A stretch of DNA of 64,000 bases. Origin: an uncultured Opitutia bacterium (GTDB lineage Bacteria > Verrucomicrobiota > Verrucomicrobiia > Opitutales > Opitutaceae). The translations under genes and the position numbers were made by a program. Below are positions 34,452 to 41,957 of the stretch, piece by piece (within the stretch, counting starts at the first letter, position 1; the number at the start of each line of letters is the position of its first letter). The notes below the pieces were generated by a model, which was not told the DNA's origin, made no database searches, and worked only from the letters and a program-made list of their open reading frames with translations. The DNA lies in the NCBI GenBank assembly GCA_903902745.1, contig CAIUWA010000017.1, positions 62,001 through 126,000 on the forward strand, given 5' to 3'.

Positions 34452-35375
34452 TCAAAGCCCCGAATACCAATCATAACCCCGCTCCGCCCAATAGTCGGCG
34501 GGGCGCTGGTCGGTGAAGGCCATCCGTCCGATGCGCTTGATCTGTTTGATGCCGTATTTGGCCGTGGTCACGAGCCGGAGGGGGCCCCCGTGCTCCAAAG
34601 GCAGCGGCTCCCCGTTCATCTCATAGCACAGCAGCGTTTGCGGATGCAAAATGCTCGGCGTGTCCCAGCCCACGTAATAGCCGCGGTCCGGAGTCACGAG
34701 CGAAACATACGGCGGCAGGCTTCCCAATTCCGTGGCTGGAGAATATTTCGCGACAAAATCGGACACCCGGGCGCCGCCCCAATGCACGATGGTGCTCCAG
34801 CCCTCGACACATTTCAACTCGGTGATCATTTCCACGCGCGGGAGGGCCTTGATGTCGTCCAGCGTGAGGAGCAAACCGGCGGCCGGCGTGGCGGGAAATT
34901 TCGCCGCGGTCTCGTCGCTCACCTCGGTGTGATAGGCCAGGTCGGTCGCGAACTGGGGCAGTTGCCGTCCAGCCGCAAGGCCCGTGACCTGCAGGCGCCA
35001 GCGGTCGACATCAAAGTCCTCACTCATCCCCTCCGTGCCGTTGACCCGGGGAATCTTGGCCAGGCTGCGGGAAAACTCGGCCGCGCGCGCCTGGCGCCGG
35101 AAAAGGCCGCCCCCGATTTTTTCGTTCAACCCCAGCATCCGGTCAAAAATTCCCTGCCGACGCGGATCCAGCAGCCACCACAGGCCCAACCCGCCTGCCA
35201 CGGCGGCCGAGGCGGCCACCAGGAAGCTGCGCCGCGAACGCGCGGCCATGACGGCGCGGGCTGCGTCGTCACCCAAGGGTGCGTCCAGCACCCGTTTTTC
35301 ATGCAGTACTTCAGCGGTGTTGTCCGCAGACGAGGCCGGTGGCCGCGCTGCCTGCCCTTCAGGTTTTCCTCTCAT
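34452..35375 (-). CDS. Tat-exported molybdopterin-dependent oxidoreductase (MsrP/YedY-like)
   Basis: A 307-residue sulfite-oxidase-fold enzyme. A twin-arginine signal is visible as RSRRSFLVA at 47-55 followed by a hydrophobic stretch. The molybdenum-ligating Cys is Cys189 in ELKCVEGWS. Later motifs are HPQTLLCYEMNGEPLPLEHGG, here seen as MNGEPLPLEHGGPLRL, and KYGIKQIKRI, typical of the catalytic subunit. Related E. coli MsrP repairs methionine sulfoxide in the periplasm, but the substrate here is uncertain. It overlaps the upstream cytochrome b gene by four bases (ATGA), so the two probably form one membrane-linked reductase. Confidence 0.88.
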   Translation of the reverse strand: MRGKPEGQAARPPASSADNTAEVLHEKRVLDAPLGDDAARAVMAARSRRSFLVAASAAVAGGLGLWWLLDPRRQGIFDRMLGLNEKIGGGLFRRQARAAEFSRSLAKIPRVNGTEGMSEDFDVDRWRLQVTGLAAGRQLPQFATDLAYHTEVSDETAAKFPATPAAGLLLTLDDIKALPRVEMITELKCVEGWSTIVHWGGARVSDFVAKYSPATELGSLPPYVSLVTPDRGYYVGWDTPSILHPQTLLCYEMNGEPLPLEHGGPLRLVTTAKYGIKQIKRIGRMAFTDQRPADYWAERGYDWYSGL

Positions 35376-36076
35376 CGGGTCGCCTCCCCTTCCCCGGTCT
35401 TCCCGGGGGCCGGCGAAGCCGGAACGGCGTCAATGACCTCGTAGCCGGCAATCATCGAGCGAAAGTTGCTCCAGCCGGCGCGAATGACCTGCGCAATGTG
35501 CACGAGGAAAAAAAGCACGTAGCCGATCATCAGGATGAAGTGCTCGATCCGCGCGCATTCATAACCCCCAAGCAGTGCCGTGAGCCAGGCCGCCTGAAGC
35601 GGCTTGTAGATGGCGAGGCCGGTGACAACCGAGCCGAACCCCATCACGATGACCCCGGAATAGGCGATGCGCTGGGCATCATTGTATTTTCCCTGGGGCG
35701 GGGGCGCCTTGCGGAGGTGAAGGTCGTGCAACATGACCAGCCCCGCGCGCCGGAACGAGCCCGCGACGGGCACGAGGGAGCGCCATTCGCCGGACACGAG
35801 CGTGTAGGCCACATACAGCACGCCGTTGACCGTGAAAAACCACATGAAGAAAAAGTGGAGCGACAAGCCGCGGGCCAGATGCGACGAGATCCCCAGCGCG
35901 TCGTAAAACGGCTGAGGGAAAAAGCGGAAGACCTCGTGGCCGGAGATTTCGACCTGGTAGACGTCGTTGGCCCAGTAGATGAGCAGGCCGCTCCAAATCA
36001 TCAGCGCGAGCATGGGAAAATTGATCCAATGCAGCCAGCGCACCGCCAGCGGATGCTTGAGCTCAAGCTGCTTCAT
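35372..36076 (-). CDS. Membrane cytochrome b (b561-like) subunit, partner of the molybdoenzyme
   Basis: A 234-residue protein with four hydrophobic helices. Likely haem-b ligands are His residues in HPLAVRWLHW near the N-terminus, SLHFFFMWF in helix 2 and IEHFILMIGYVLFFLVHIAQ at the C-terminal helices. It resembles cytochrome b subunits of thiosulfate or methionine-sulfoxide reductases, which take electrons from quinol and pass them to an exported catalytic subunit. It is directly upstream of, and overlaps by four bases, the Tat molybdoenzyme. Confidence 0.87.
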   Translation of the reverse strand: MKQLELKHPLAVRWLHWINFPMLALMIWSGLLIYWANDVYQVEISGHEVFRFFPQPFYDALGISSHLARGLSLHFFFMWFFTVNGVLYVAYTLVSGEWRSLVPVAGSFRRAGLVMLHDLHLRKAPPPQGKYNDAQRIAYSGVIVMGFGSVVTGLAIYKPLQAAWLTALLGGYECARIEHFILMIGYVLFFLVHIAQVIRAGWSNFRSMIAGYEVIDAVPASPAPGKTGEGEATR

Positions 36077-36154
36077 GGCAGCCGGCGATACAAAGACAGG
36101 GGAAAGCAGGACATCTCACTTGAGAGGATTGATGACAAAGATTTATTCCCAGTC

Positions 36155-36183
36155 AAAAAAAAAGCCGGCCCGTGAGGCCGGCT
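36155..36183 (-). terminator. Rho-independent terminator of the DUF6799 gene
   Basis: On the minus strand an eight-base-pair stem (AGCCGGCC with GGCCGGCT, loop of five) is followed by nine T residues. It lies 25 bases downstream of the DUF6799 stop codon and before the cytochrome b gene. Confidence 0.9.
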
Positions 36184-36207
36184 CGAAACTGACGGGGCTA
36201 CCGGAGC

Positions 36208-36813
36208 CTACATCTTGGATTTCGTCATTTTGCCGTCCATCGAGATCATATCGCCGTCCTTCATCATCATCTTGGACCCGTCCTTCATCATGACGGTCCC
36301 ATCGGTCATGACCTTCGTGCCATCCGTCGTGGTCATGGTCTTGTCCATCATCATGGATTTGCCGTCCTTCATCGCCATCATCTTGCCGTCCTTCATCGTG
36401 ACCCCGTCCTGCATCGTCATGGCGTCCTTCATCTTGTCCCCCTCCTTCATCGCCATGCCATCCTTCATCTTGCTGCCGTCCTTCATGGCCATGCCGCTGC
36501 CCATGCCGTCCTTGGCCATGGCGTGACTCATCTTGCCGTCCATGCCCATTTTGTCCCCGTCCTTCATCATCATCTTGCTCCCATCCTTCATCATGACCGT
36601 GCCGTCACTCATGACCATCGTGCCGTCGCTCATGGTCATGGTCTTGTCCATCATCATGGATTTTCCGTCCATCATGGCCATCATCTTGCCGTCCTTCATC
36701 GTGACGCTGTCCTGCATCTTGCCTTCCATCTTGCCATCGGCGGCGGCGAGCCCGCCCGTACAGAGAGCGAGACCGAGTAGGGAGAGGGTGAGGATTTTCA
36801 TTCGTGTATTCAT
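36208..36813 (-). CDS. Exported Met/Asp/Lys-rich repeat protein, DUF6799 type
   Basis: A 201-residue protein. Residues 1-25 are a signal peptide (MKILTLSLLGLALCTGGLAAA; MKILTL at residue 5 is an alternative start). The mature chain is built almost only from M, K, D, G, S and T. Two 59-residue copies, at about 37-95 and 138-196, differ at only eight positions; each carries TMKDGKMMAM and KSMMMDKTMT. A degenerate segment joins them. DUF6799 proteins have this MKDGKMM pattern, with no known function that I can state. The methionine clusters could bind Cu(I) in the periplasm, by inference. It has its own terminator. Confidence 0.85.
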   Translation of the reverse strand: MNTRMKILTLSLLGLALCTGGLAAADGKMEGKMQDSVTMKDGKMMAMMDGKSMMMDKTMTMSDGTMVMSDGTVMMKDGSKMMMKDGDKMGMDGKMSHAMAKDGMGSGMAMKDGSKMKDGMAMKEGDKMKDAMTMQDGVTMKDGKMMAMKDGKSMMMDKTMTTTDGTKVMTDGTVMMKDGSKMMMKDGDMISMDGKMTKSKM

Positions 36814-37026
36814 GGGTGTGGTAGCTATTCGCAGACGTTTGATTGAGGATTGATTACTGATCGGAAAATGTCTCCGCCCCTGAAGGGAGCGGCCAGCAGA
36901 GAACCCAAGGTAAAGGCGGAGAGGCCCGTGCCGGAATGCCCTGCTCCCTTGTTCGAGTGCTCCGGAACAAGTCTATTCCCGCGCCGCCAAGATTTTTTCG
37001 CCTTCCTGCCATCCGGCCCCCTTCCT

Positions 37027-37287
37027 TCAGTACTTCCCGTGCTTTACCAAGGCCAGTGCGGCGCGCTCGGTAATTTGCGTGTGATGATGCATCCGGGTGC
37101 GCGAGGATTCCTTCGGAATGCCGGCGCGGAGACACGCCTCGGCTTCTCGCCAGTTGTCGTCATCGTAGCCGTTCACGGAGCCGTGTTGCACATAGAGATG
37201 ATTGGCATAGTCGCGAATTTCGTCCTCGGTCGGTGGCGCCGCGGGCAAAGGAAGTGACGGTGGTTGGGCGATCGTCGGGGTGTTCAT
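37027..37287 (-). CDS. Small DUF2934-like protein
   Basis: An 86-residue cytoplasmic protein. The central block DEIRDYANHLYVQHGSVNGY followed by DDDNWREAEACL resembles DUF2934 (IxxrAYelYxxrG...WxxAExxL), a short helical domain often found in stress-related or plant-associated bacteria, with unknown function. The N-terminus is Pro-rich. The 213 bases between it and the DUF6799 gene contain no supported feature beyond the likely promoter of that gene. Confidence 0.7.
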   Translation of the reverse strand: MNTPTIAQPPSLPLPAAPPTEDEIRDYANHLYVQHGSVNGYDDDNWREAEACLRAGIPKESSRTRMHHHTQITERAALALVKHGKY

Positions 37288-37309
37288 TTTAAAAAATTCG
37301 CCACCAGCC

Positions 37310-38248
37310 CTAGACTACTCGCAGCACGATTTTGCCCCGGCCATGTCCTCGTTCGCTGAGTTGTTGGCCGCGCGTAGCGTCGGAAAGCGGCAGGATGGTT
37401 TCCACGATCGCCTTGAGTTTCCCCTCGTCGGCTAGTGTCGCAATTTCGGCCAGCTGCGGCGCATTCGGCTGGGTGAACACAAACGCCTGCCGCACGCCGT
37501 GCTCGGCCGCGACCTCCGCCTTGGGCGGGCTGGCGATGGAAACCAGGATGCCGCCGCGCTTGAGCACCTTCCAGGAACGTTCCTGCGTCTCCCCGCCCAT
37601 GGCATCCAAGACCACGTCCACCGGCTGCACGGCCTCTTCGAACCGCTCGGTATCGTAGTCGATCACTTGATCGACCCCCAGTTGGCGCAGGAACTCGTGG
37701 TTCTTGGCTGCCGCCGTGCCAATGACGTGCGCCCCTTTCCATTTCGCCAGTTGCACAGCGACGTGACCCACGCCGCCCGCCGCCGCATGAATCAGCACGC
37801 GTTGGCCGGCCGACAGGCCACCCGCATCGAACAGGGTTTGCCAGCCGGTCAAGCCCGCCAGCGGCAAGGCCGCCGCGTGGAGGTGATCGAGGGATTTCGG
37901 TTTCAGCGCCAGTTCCGATTCCTTGACGACGATGAACTCCGCGTAGGCTCCATCGCGCAAAATGTCCGGCCGGCTGAAAACCTCATCGCCCAGCTTCAGC
38001 CGGGTAAGACCGGAGCCAAGGGCTTCGACGACTCCGGAGAGGTCCCACCCCAGCACCAGGGGAAAGGTGTGGGGCAGCAGGGTCTTGAGCTGCCCTTCGC
38101 GAATTTTCCAATCCACGGGATTGATTCCCGCGGCATGGATCCGAACCAGCACTTCGCCCGCGCCCGGATGCGGTCGGGGCGCGTCCTCATAAACGAGCAC
38201 TTCCGGCCCACCGTAGGAATAAATGCAGACCGCCTTCATCGTTTTCAT
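37310..38248 (-). CDS. Zinc-independent MDR-family NADP-dependent quinone oxidoreductase
   Basis: A 312-residue medium-chain dehydrogenase/reductase. The N-terminal GroES-like domain starts MKAVCIYSYGGPEVLVYED with GEVLVRIHAAGINPVDWK. The Rossmann nucleotide site is HAAAGGVGHVAVQLAKWKG. The structural-zinc Cys cluster is absent, as in quinone-reductase members (QOR type). These enzymes reduce quinones or enones with NADPH. It starts within the stop codon of the upstream gene (four-base overlap), so the two are co-translated. Confidence 0.88.
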   Translation of the reverse strand: MKTMKAVCIYSYGGPEVLVYEDAPRPHPGAGEVLVRIHAAGINPVDWKIREGQLKTLLPHTFPLVLGWDLSGVVEALGSGLTRLKLGDEVFSRPDILRDGAYAEFIVVKESELALKPKSLDHLHAAALPLAGLTGWQTLFDAGGLSAGQRVLIHAAAGGVGHVAVQLAKWKGAHVIGTAAAKNHEFLRQLGVDQVIDYDTERFEEAVQPVDVVLDAMGGETQERSWKVLKRGGILVSIASPPKAEVAAEHGVRQAFVFTQPNAPQLAEIATLADEGKLKAIVETILPLSDATRGQQLSERGHGRGKIVLRVV

Positions 38249-38937
38249 GGGCGCGATTTCGATCGGTTCTCGTAAAATTCCCGCGCTTTCCCGAGCAGCT
38301 GCCCATCGGTCAGGTGGCTTTCATCCACGACCAAGGAACCGATGATCCGCTTGGTGAGTTCCGGATGATGCGTTTTCAACCATGAGACGAATTGGTCCAT
38401 CTCGCTGCCCTTGCCCGTGCCGGTGCCGAAGATGAGCAGCGGCCCGACGGCCTGTAGCGCCTTCGCCACAGGTTCGAAGAAGCTGTTCGGGTCGGGCTTT
38501 TCCTGGCCGCGGGACAAATTCTGCGAGTTCTGTTCGTGCCGAAAATATCGGGCAGGTCCATGCGGCAGGAGTTGATGCGGTACGGCTCCGTGCATTTCTG
38601 ACCGGAAAAGGCGCGCCTCATGGTGATCGATCACGAGCAGCCAATGCGCCTCCGCCACAGCCGCAGCCGGCCGGGCCGTCTCGGATCGCTGGAGAAAGTG
38701 CCGCAACGCCATGAGTTCCTCCGTCTCGGCGACATCCTTGGTGCGCGGCGGGTGCAGGACCAGGTTTTCCCCATTGCGGGTCACCTTGAGGTTGCCGTTG
38801 GGTTCTTCCTCGACCTGGCCAAGGTGCCGAAACAGCGCGTGCACGTGACGCCATTCCAGATTGTGCGAGACCGGATGCTGGAAGATCGTGTTGTAGGTGC
38901 GCAGCAGGGAGCCGGTGAGGGTGGAGGTGGAAGTCAT
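38245..38937 (-). CDS. Conserved protein with a possible eRF1-like (baeRF) C-terminal domain
   Basis: A 230-residue protein. The C-terminal half has AHWLLVIDHHEARLFRSEM, here beginning near residue 96, and later LLIFGTGTGKGSEMDQF and LTDGQLLGKAREFYE, a pattern I associate with bacterial eRF1-like or host-attachment domain proteins. The N-terminal half (SHNLEWRHVHALFRHLGQV) is a separate small domain that resembles RNA-binding HicA-like folds. Both assignments are weak. It overlaps the downstream oxidoreductase gene by four bases. Confidence 0.55.
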   Translation of the reverse strand: MTSTSTLTGSLLRTYNTIFQHPVSHNLEWRHVHALFRHLGQVEEEPNGNLKVTRNGENLVLHPPRTKDVAETEELMALRHFLQRSETARPAAAVAEAHWLLVIDHHEARLFRSEMHGAVPHQLLPHGPARYFRHEQNSQNLSRGQEKPDPNSFFEPVAKALQAVGPLLIFGTGTGKGSEMDQFVSWLKTHHPELTKRIIGSLVVDESHLTDGQLLGKAREFYENRSKSRP

Positions 38938-39163
38938 TTTTTAAGGAGCGTATTGGCATCGGGCTGCCAGCGGCTGCTGAAGCCCAAGTCTGCCTAGGGC
39001 CGCGCTGGCAGAGGAAGCGTGAGCATGCGCTCATTGCGCACCGTCGGCTATGGGGTGTAGTCCTGTGATGACCGACCGGCGCGCTACCCGCAAAGGCCCT
39101 GCCCTTTGATCTCGTGTTGAAAGAGCCGGCTCTTCTCCGACTCCAGCCCCGTTCGGCGCGGAT

Positions 39164-39631
39164 TTACCCGAACCGCAACCGGAGCGCGAGGGCGAGGTTG
39201 AGCACGAACAGCGCGTGGAAGGCCAGGTGCAGTGCATTCGGGCGCGGGTTGTCGCCGCGCGCCGGCAGGACGTGCTTCGTGCCGGCGTACATCGCTGCAT
39301 ACTGGCGCTTGGTTTGGTCACTCGTGCCAAAAAAATAGGGCAGCCACCACATCGTGACCGCAAAGCCGACGGTGATGGCGCAGTAAACCGCCCAGTAGCT
39401 GGTCGCATATCCCGGCGCCGGCCGCGACCAGAACTCCAGCGCATAGAAAAACGCGATGCCCGGAAACACGGCATTGGCCAGCGTCCCGAGCCAGAACTTG
39501 CGCCGGCCCACCACGGCCCGTACCTGCCGGCCGTGGTGCCAGCCGGGAATGTCGACCAGGTCGTGAAACACAATCAGCCCGCCTTGCAGCGTGATCAGGA
39601 TGGCGAACAGCGTGGGGAGGCTGGACAACAC
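39164..39631 (-). CDS. Four-helix membrane protein of unknown function
   Basis: A 155-residue protein with about four hydrophobic segments (LFAILITLQGGLIVFHDLV, ANAVFPGIAFFYALEFW, ITVGFAVTMWWLPYFF and HLAFHALFVLNLALALRL). The loop has DIPGWHHGRQ with paired His. The start appears to be GTG at 39631; no better internal ATG precedes the first helix. The 226 bases between it and the next upstream gene end (38938-39163) contain no feature that I can support. Confidence 0.6.
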   Translation of the reverse strand: MLSSLPTLFAILITLQGGLIVFHDLVDIPGWHHGRQVRAVVGRRKFWLGTLANAVFPGIAFFYALEFWSRPAPGYATSYWAVYCAITVGFAVTMWWLPYFFGTSDQTKRQYAAMYAGTKHVLPARGDNPRPNALHLAFHALFVLNLALALRLRFG

Positions 39632-39718
39632 CCTGCGATGCGATGCGTCGCGAAACGCCGAGTCAAACCTTCAGGGTCCACGGGGCCTCATGGTGGCGGA
39701 ATGGAATGCCCACCTAAG

Positions 39719-39888
39719 TCCGCTGAACGCGGACTTCGGCACGGCAGTCTTCGGTCCGCTGGCGCTGTGGGCGAAGACGGGCTTGCCGGGTCGTAGCCCT
39801 CCACTGCGACCAAAGCCCTCCTTCACCCGCTCGACGCGGGTTTCGGCGTGGCAGTCTTCGACCCGCTACCGCGGGGGCGAAGACTGGC
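39719..39888. repeat. Two diverged direct copies of a hairpin-rich element next to tRNA-Ser
   Basis: Copy 1 (39719-39781) and copy 2 (39826-39888) share the same order of blocks: a small hairpin (AAGTCCGC...GCGGACTT; ACCCGC...GCGGGT), GGCAGTCTTCG, then GGGCGAAGAC. Copy 2 runs into the 3' end of the tRNA gene. Their function is unknown. Confidence 0.6.
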
Positions 39889-39974
39889 GGAGAGGGAGGG
39901 ATTCGAACCCCCGGTTCCCTTGCGAGAACACGTGCTTTCCAAGCACGCGCATTCGACCACTCTGCCACCTCTCC
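39885..39974 (-). tRNA. tRNA-Ser(GGA)
   Basis: On the minus strand the 90-base gene reads GGAGAGGTGGCAGAGTGGTC at its 5' end, with a D-stem typical of serine tRNA. The anticodon loop is CTTGGAAAG with anticodon GGA, the variable arm is long (GTTCTCGCAAGGGAAC), the T-loop is GGTTCGAATCC and the acceptor arm is CCTCTCC with G and an encoded CCA. The seven-base acceptor stem pairs perfectly. Confidence 0.97.
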
Positions 39975-40143
39975 GGGTGTCCAGCAGGCCGTCTGTCACG
40001 GTCACTGCCGTCTGTCGAAGGGTCGAAAGAAAGGCGTGGCTGGCAGACGGGTCAACGCGGAATTGCAGGGCCCTCCCCCTGCCCTGACATAAAGTTAAAC
40101 GCGGCTTTGCGCTCCGCCAGGTTTTCGCTACGGTTCGCCCTCC

Positions 40144-40596
40144 ATGTCAGACCTTTCCGACCTTTACCAACAGGTCATCCTCGACCACAACCGCCGCCCG
40201 CGGAACCGGGGCAAGCTGCCGACCGCCAACCGCGTCGCGCATGGCGACAACCCCACTTGTGGCGACCAGTGCAACGTGTACCTGCGGGTTGAGGGCGACC
40301 GCATCGCCGAGATCTCGTTCGATGGCTCCGGCTGCGCCATCTCCCAGGCCAGCGCGTCACTCATGACCACGCAGCTCAAGGGCAAGACCGCCGCCGAGGC
40401 CGGGAAACTTTACGAGGAATTCCACCATATCGTCACCACGGGCGAGGAGCCTGCGGAGATCAGCGACCTCGGCGCCTTCGCGGGGGTGCACACCTTTCCC
40501 GCCCGCATCAAGTGCGCCACCCTCGGCTGGCACGCCGCGCTCAACGCCCTCAAGGGAGATCCCGCCCCGGCCACGACGGAGAGCCACACGGATTAA
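40144..40596 (+). CDS. sufU: SufU-type iron-sulfur assembly protein
   Basis: A 150-residue NifU-N-like protein. SufU is a zinc-dependent sulfurtransferase or scaffold that receives persulfide sulfur from SufS. The ligands are Cys39 and Asp41 in NPTCGDQC, Cys64 in GSGCAIS and Cys124 in RIKCATLGW. It begins SDLYQQVILDHNRRPRN, typical of the family. It lies upstream of sufS in the same direction, separated by a repeat hairpin. Its TAA stop touches the left arm of that repeat. Confidence 0.94.
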   Translation: MSDLSDLYQQVILDHNRRPRNRGKLPTANRVAHGDNPTCGDQCNVYLRVEGDRIAEISFDGSGCAISQASASLMTTQLKGKTAAEAGKLYEEFHHIVTTGEEPAEISDLGAFAGVHTFPARIKCATLGWHAALNALKGDPAPATTESHTD

Positions 40597-40688
40597 ATAA
40601 GAAGGAAGAATTAAGAAGAATAAAACGAGAGACCGGACAATTCATCGCACCACTAATTCTTAATTCTTCCTTCCTCCTTCCTGCTTTT
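40595..40688. repeat. Tandem-armed hairpin between sufU and sufS, heptamer AAGAANN family
   Basis: The left arm (40595-40628) has AAGAAGG, AAGAATT, AAGAAGA with a seven-base step. The right arm (40651-40688) has the complementary AATTCTT, AATTCTT, CCTTCCT. The right arm ends five bases before the sufS start codon. Confidence 0.8.
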
Positions 40689-40692
40689 CCTC

Positions 40693-41925
40693 ATGCCCGA
40701 CTGGAAAAAAATCCGCGACGACTTCCCCGCCCTGCACCAGCAGGTCAACGGCCATCCGCTCGTCTATCTCGACAATGCCGCGACCACCCAGCGGCCGCGG
40801 GTCGTCATCGACACGCTCAGCCGTTTCTACGAGCGCGACAACGCCAACGTCCACCGCGGGCTCCACGCGCTCTCGATGCGCGCGACCGACGCCTACGAGG
40901 GCGCCCGGGCGCGCGTCGCGAAGTTCATCAACGCCGCCGCACCCGAGGAGATCATCTTCACCCGCGGCACGACCGAGTCGATCAACCTCGTCGCGTCGAG
41001 CTGGGGCTCCGCGAACCTGAAGCCGGGCGACGTCATCCTGCTCACCGAGATGGAGCACCATAGCAATCTCGTGCCGTGGCAGCTCATCGCCCAGCGCACC
41101 GGCGCCAAGCTCCGCTATCTCCCGGTCCTCGGGGCCAACGTCGAGGGCGGGCTCGATCTCGCGCAACTCGACGCGCTGCTCACCCCGGAAGTGAAGCTCT
41201 TCGCGTTCACGCACGTCTCGAACACCACCGGCACGATCAATCCCGCCGCCGAGCTCTGCGCGAAGGCGCGCGCGAAAAAAATCGTGACCATGATCGACGG
41301 CGCCCAGTCGATCGGCCACATGCCGGTCGACGTGCGCGCGATCGGCTGCGATTTCTATGCGTTCTCCGGCCACAAGATGGCCGCCGTCACCGGCATCGGC
41401 GCGTTCTATGGCCGCCAGGCGCTGCTCGACGCCATGCCGCCCTACCAGGGCGGCGGTGGCATGATCTCAAACGTCGATTTCTTCGAGAGCCGCTGGAAGC
41501 CCACGCCCGAACGCTTCGAGGCCGGCACGCCCAATTTCGCCGACGCCATCGCCCTCGGCGCGGCCTGCGACTACCTCGACGGCATCGGCCGCGACGAGAT
41601 CGCCCGGCACGACGGCGACCTCGCGCGCCTGGCCTATGAAAAACTTTCCGTCCTTCCCGGCATCCGCCTGCTCGGGCCCAAGGGCGAGCGCGGCGGACTC
41701 GTGAGCTTCGCGTTTCAGGAGGTGCACGCGCACGACATCGTGACCTTCGCCGACGAGGACGGCATCGCCCTCCGCGGCGGCCACCATTGCAACCAGCCGC
41801 TGATGAAAAAACTAGGCCTCACGGGCACGACCCGCGCGAGCTTCTACGTCTACAACACCGCGGAGGAAATCGACGTGCTCGTCACCTCGCTGCGCAGAAT
41901 CCTGAAATTCTTCGCGGGAAGCTGA
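40693..41925 (+). CDS. sufS: Cysteine desulfurase SufS
   Basis: A 410-residue PLP enzyme that takes sulfur from cysteine for Fe-S cluster assembly. It begins DWKKIRDDFPALHQ and has VYLDNAATTQRPRVVID, with the PLP Lys in FSGHKMAAVTGIGAFY and the persulfide Cys in LRGGHHCNQPLM. Length and motifs fit group II desulfurases (SufS), which pair with SufU. It is convergent with chrA with only 32 bases between stops. Confidence 0.96.
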   Translation: MPDWKKIRDDFPALHQQVNGHPLVYLDNAATTQRPRVVIDTLSRFYERDNANVHRGLHALSMRATDAYEGARARVAKFINAAAPEEIIFTRGTTESINLVASSWGSANLKPGDVILLTEMEHHSNLVPWQLIAQRTGAKLRYLPVLGANVEGGLDLAQLDALLTPEVKLFAFTHVSNTTGTINPAAELCAKARAKKIVTMIDGAQSIGHMPVDVRAIGCDFYAFSGHKMAAVTGIGAFYGRQALLDAMPPYQGGGGMISNVDFFESRWKPTPERFEAGTPNFADAIALGAACDYLDGIGRDEIARHDGDLARLAYEKLSVLPGIRLLGPKGERGGLVSFAFQEVHAHDIVTFADEDGIALRGGHHCNQPLMKKLGLTGTTRASFYVYNTAEEIDVLVTSLRRILKFFAGS

Positions 41926-41957
41926 CGCTATTTTTTGCAGGAGCGGCGTCGGGCCAC

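Noticed and set aside
36215-36853. Plus-strand open frames rich in Ile, Ser and Pro
   Set aside because: They are the antisense of the Met-rich DUF6799 repeats (CAT/TTC-rich codons); the minus-strand gene has a signal peptide and its own terminator.
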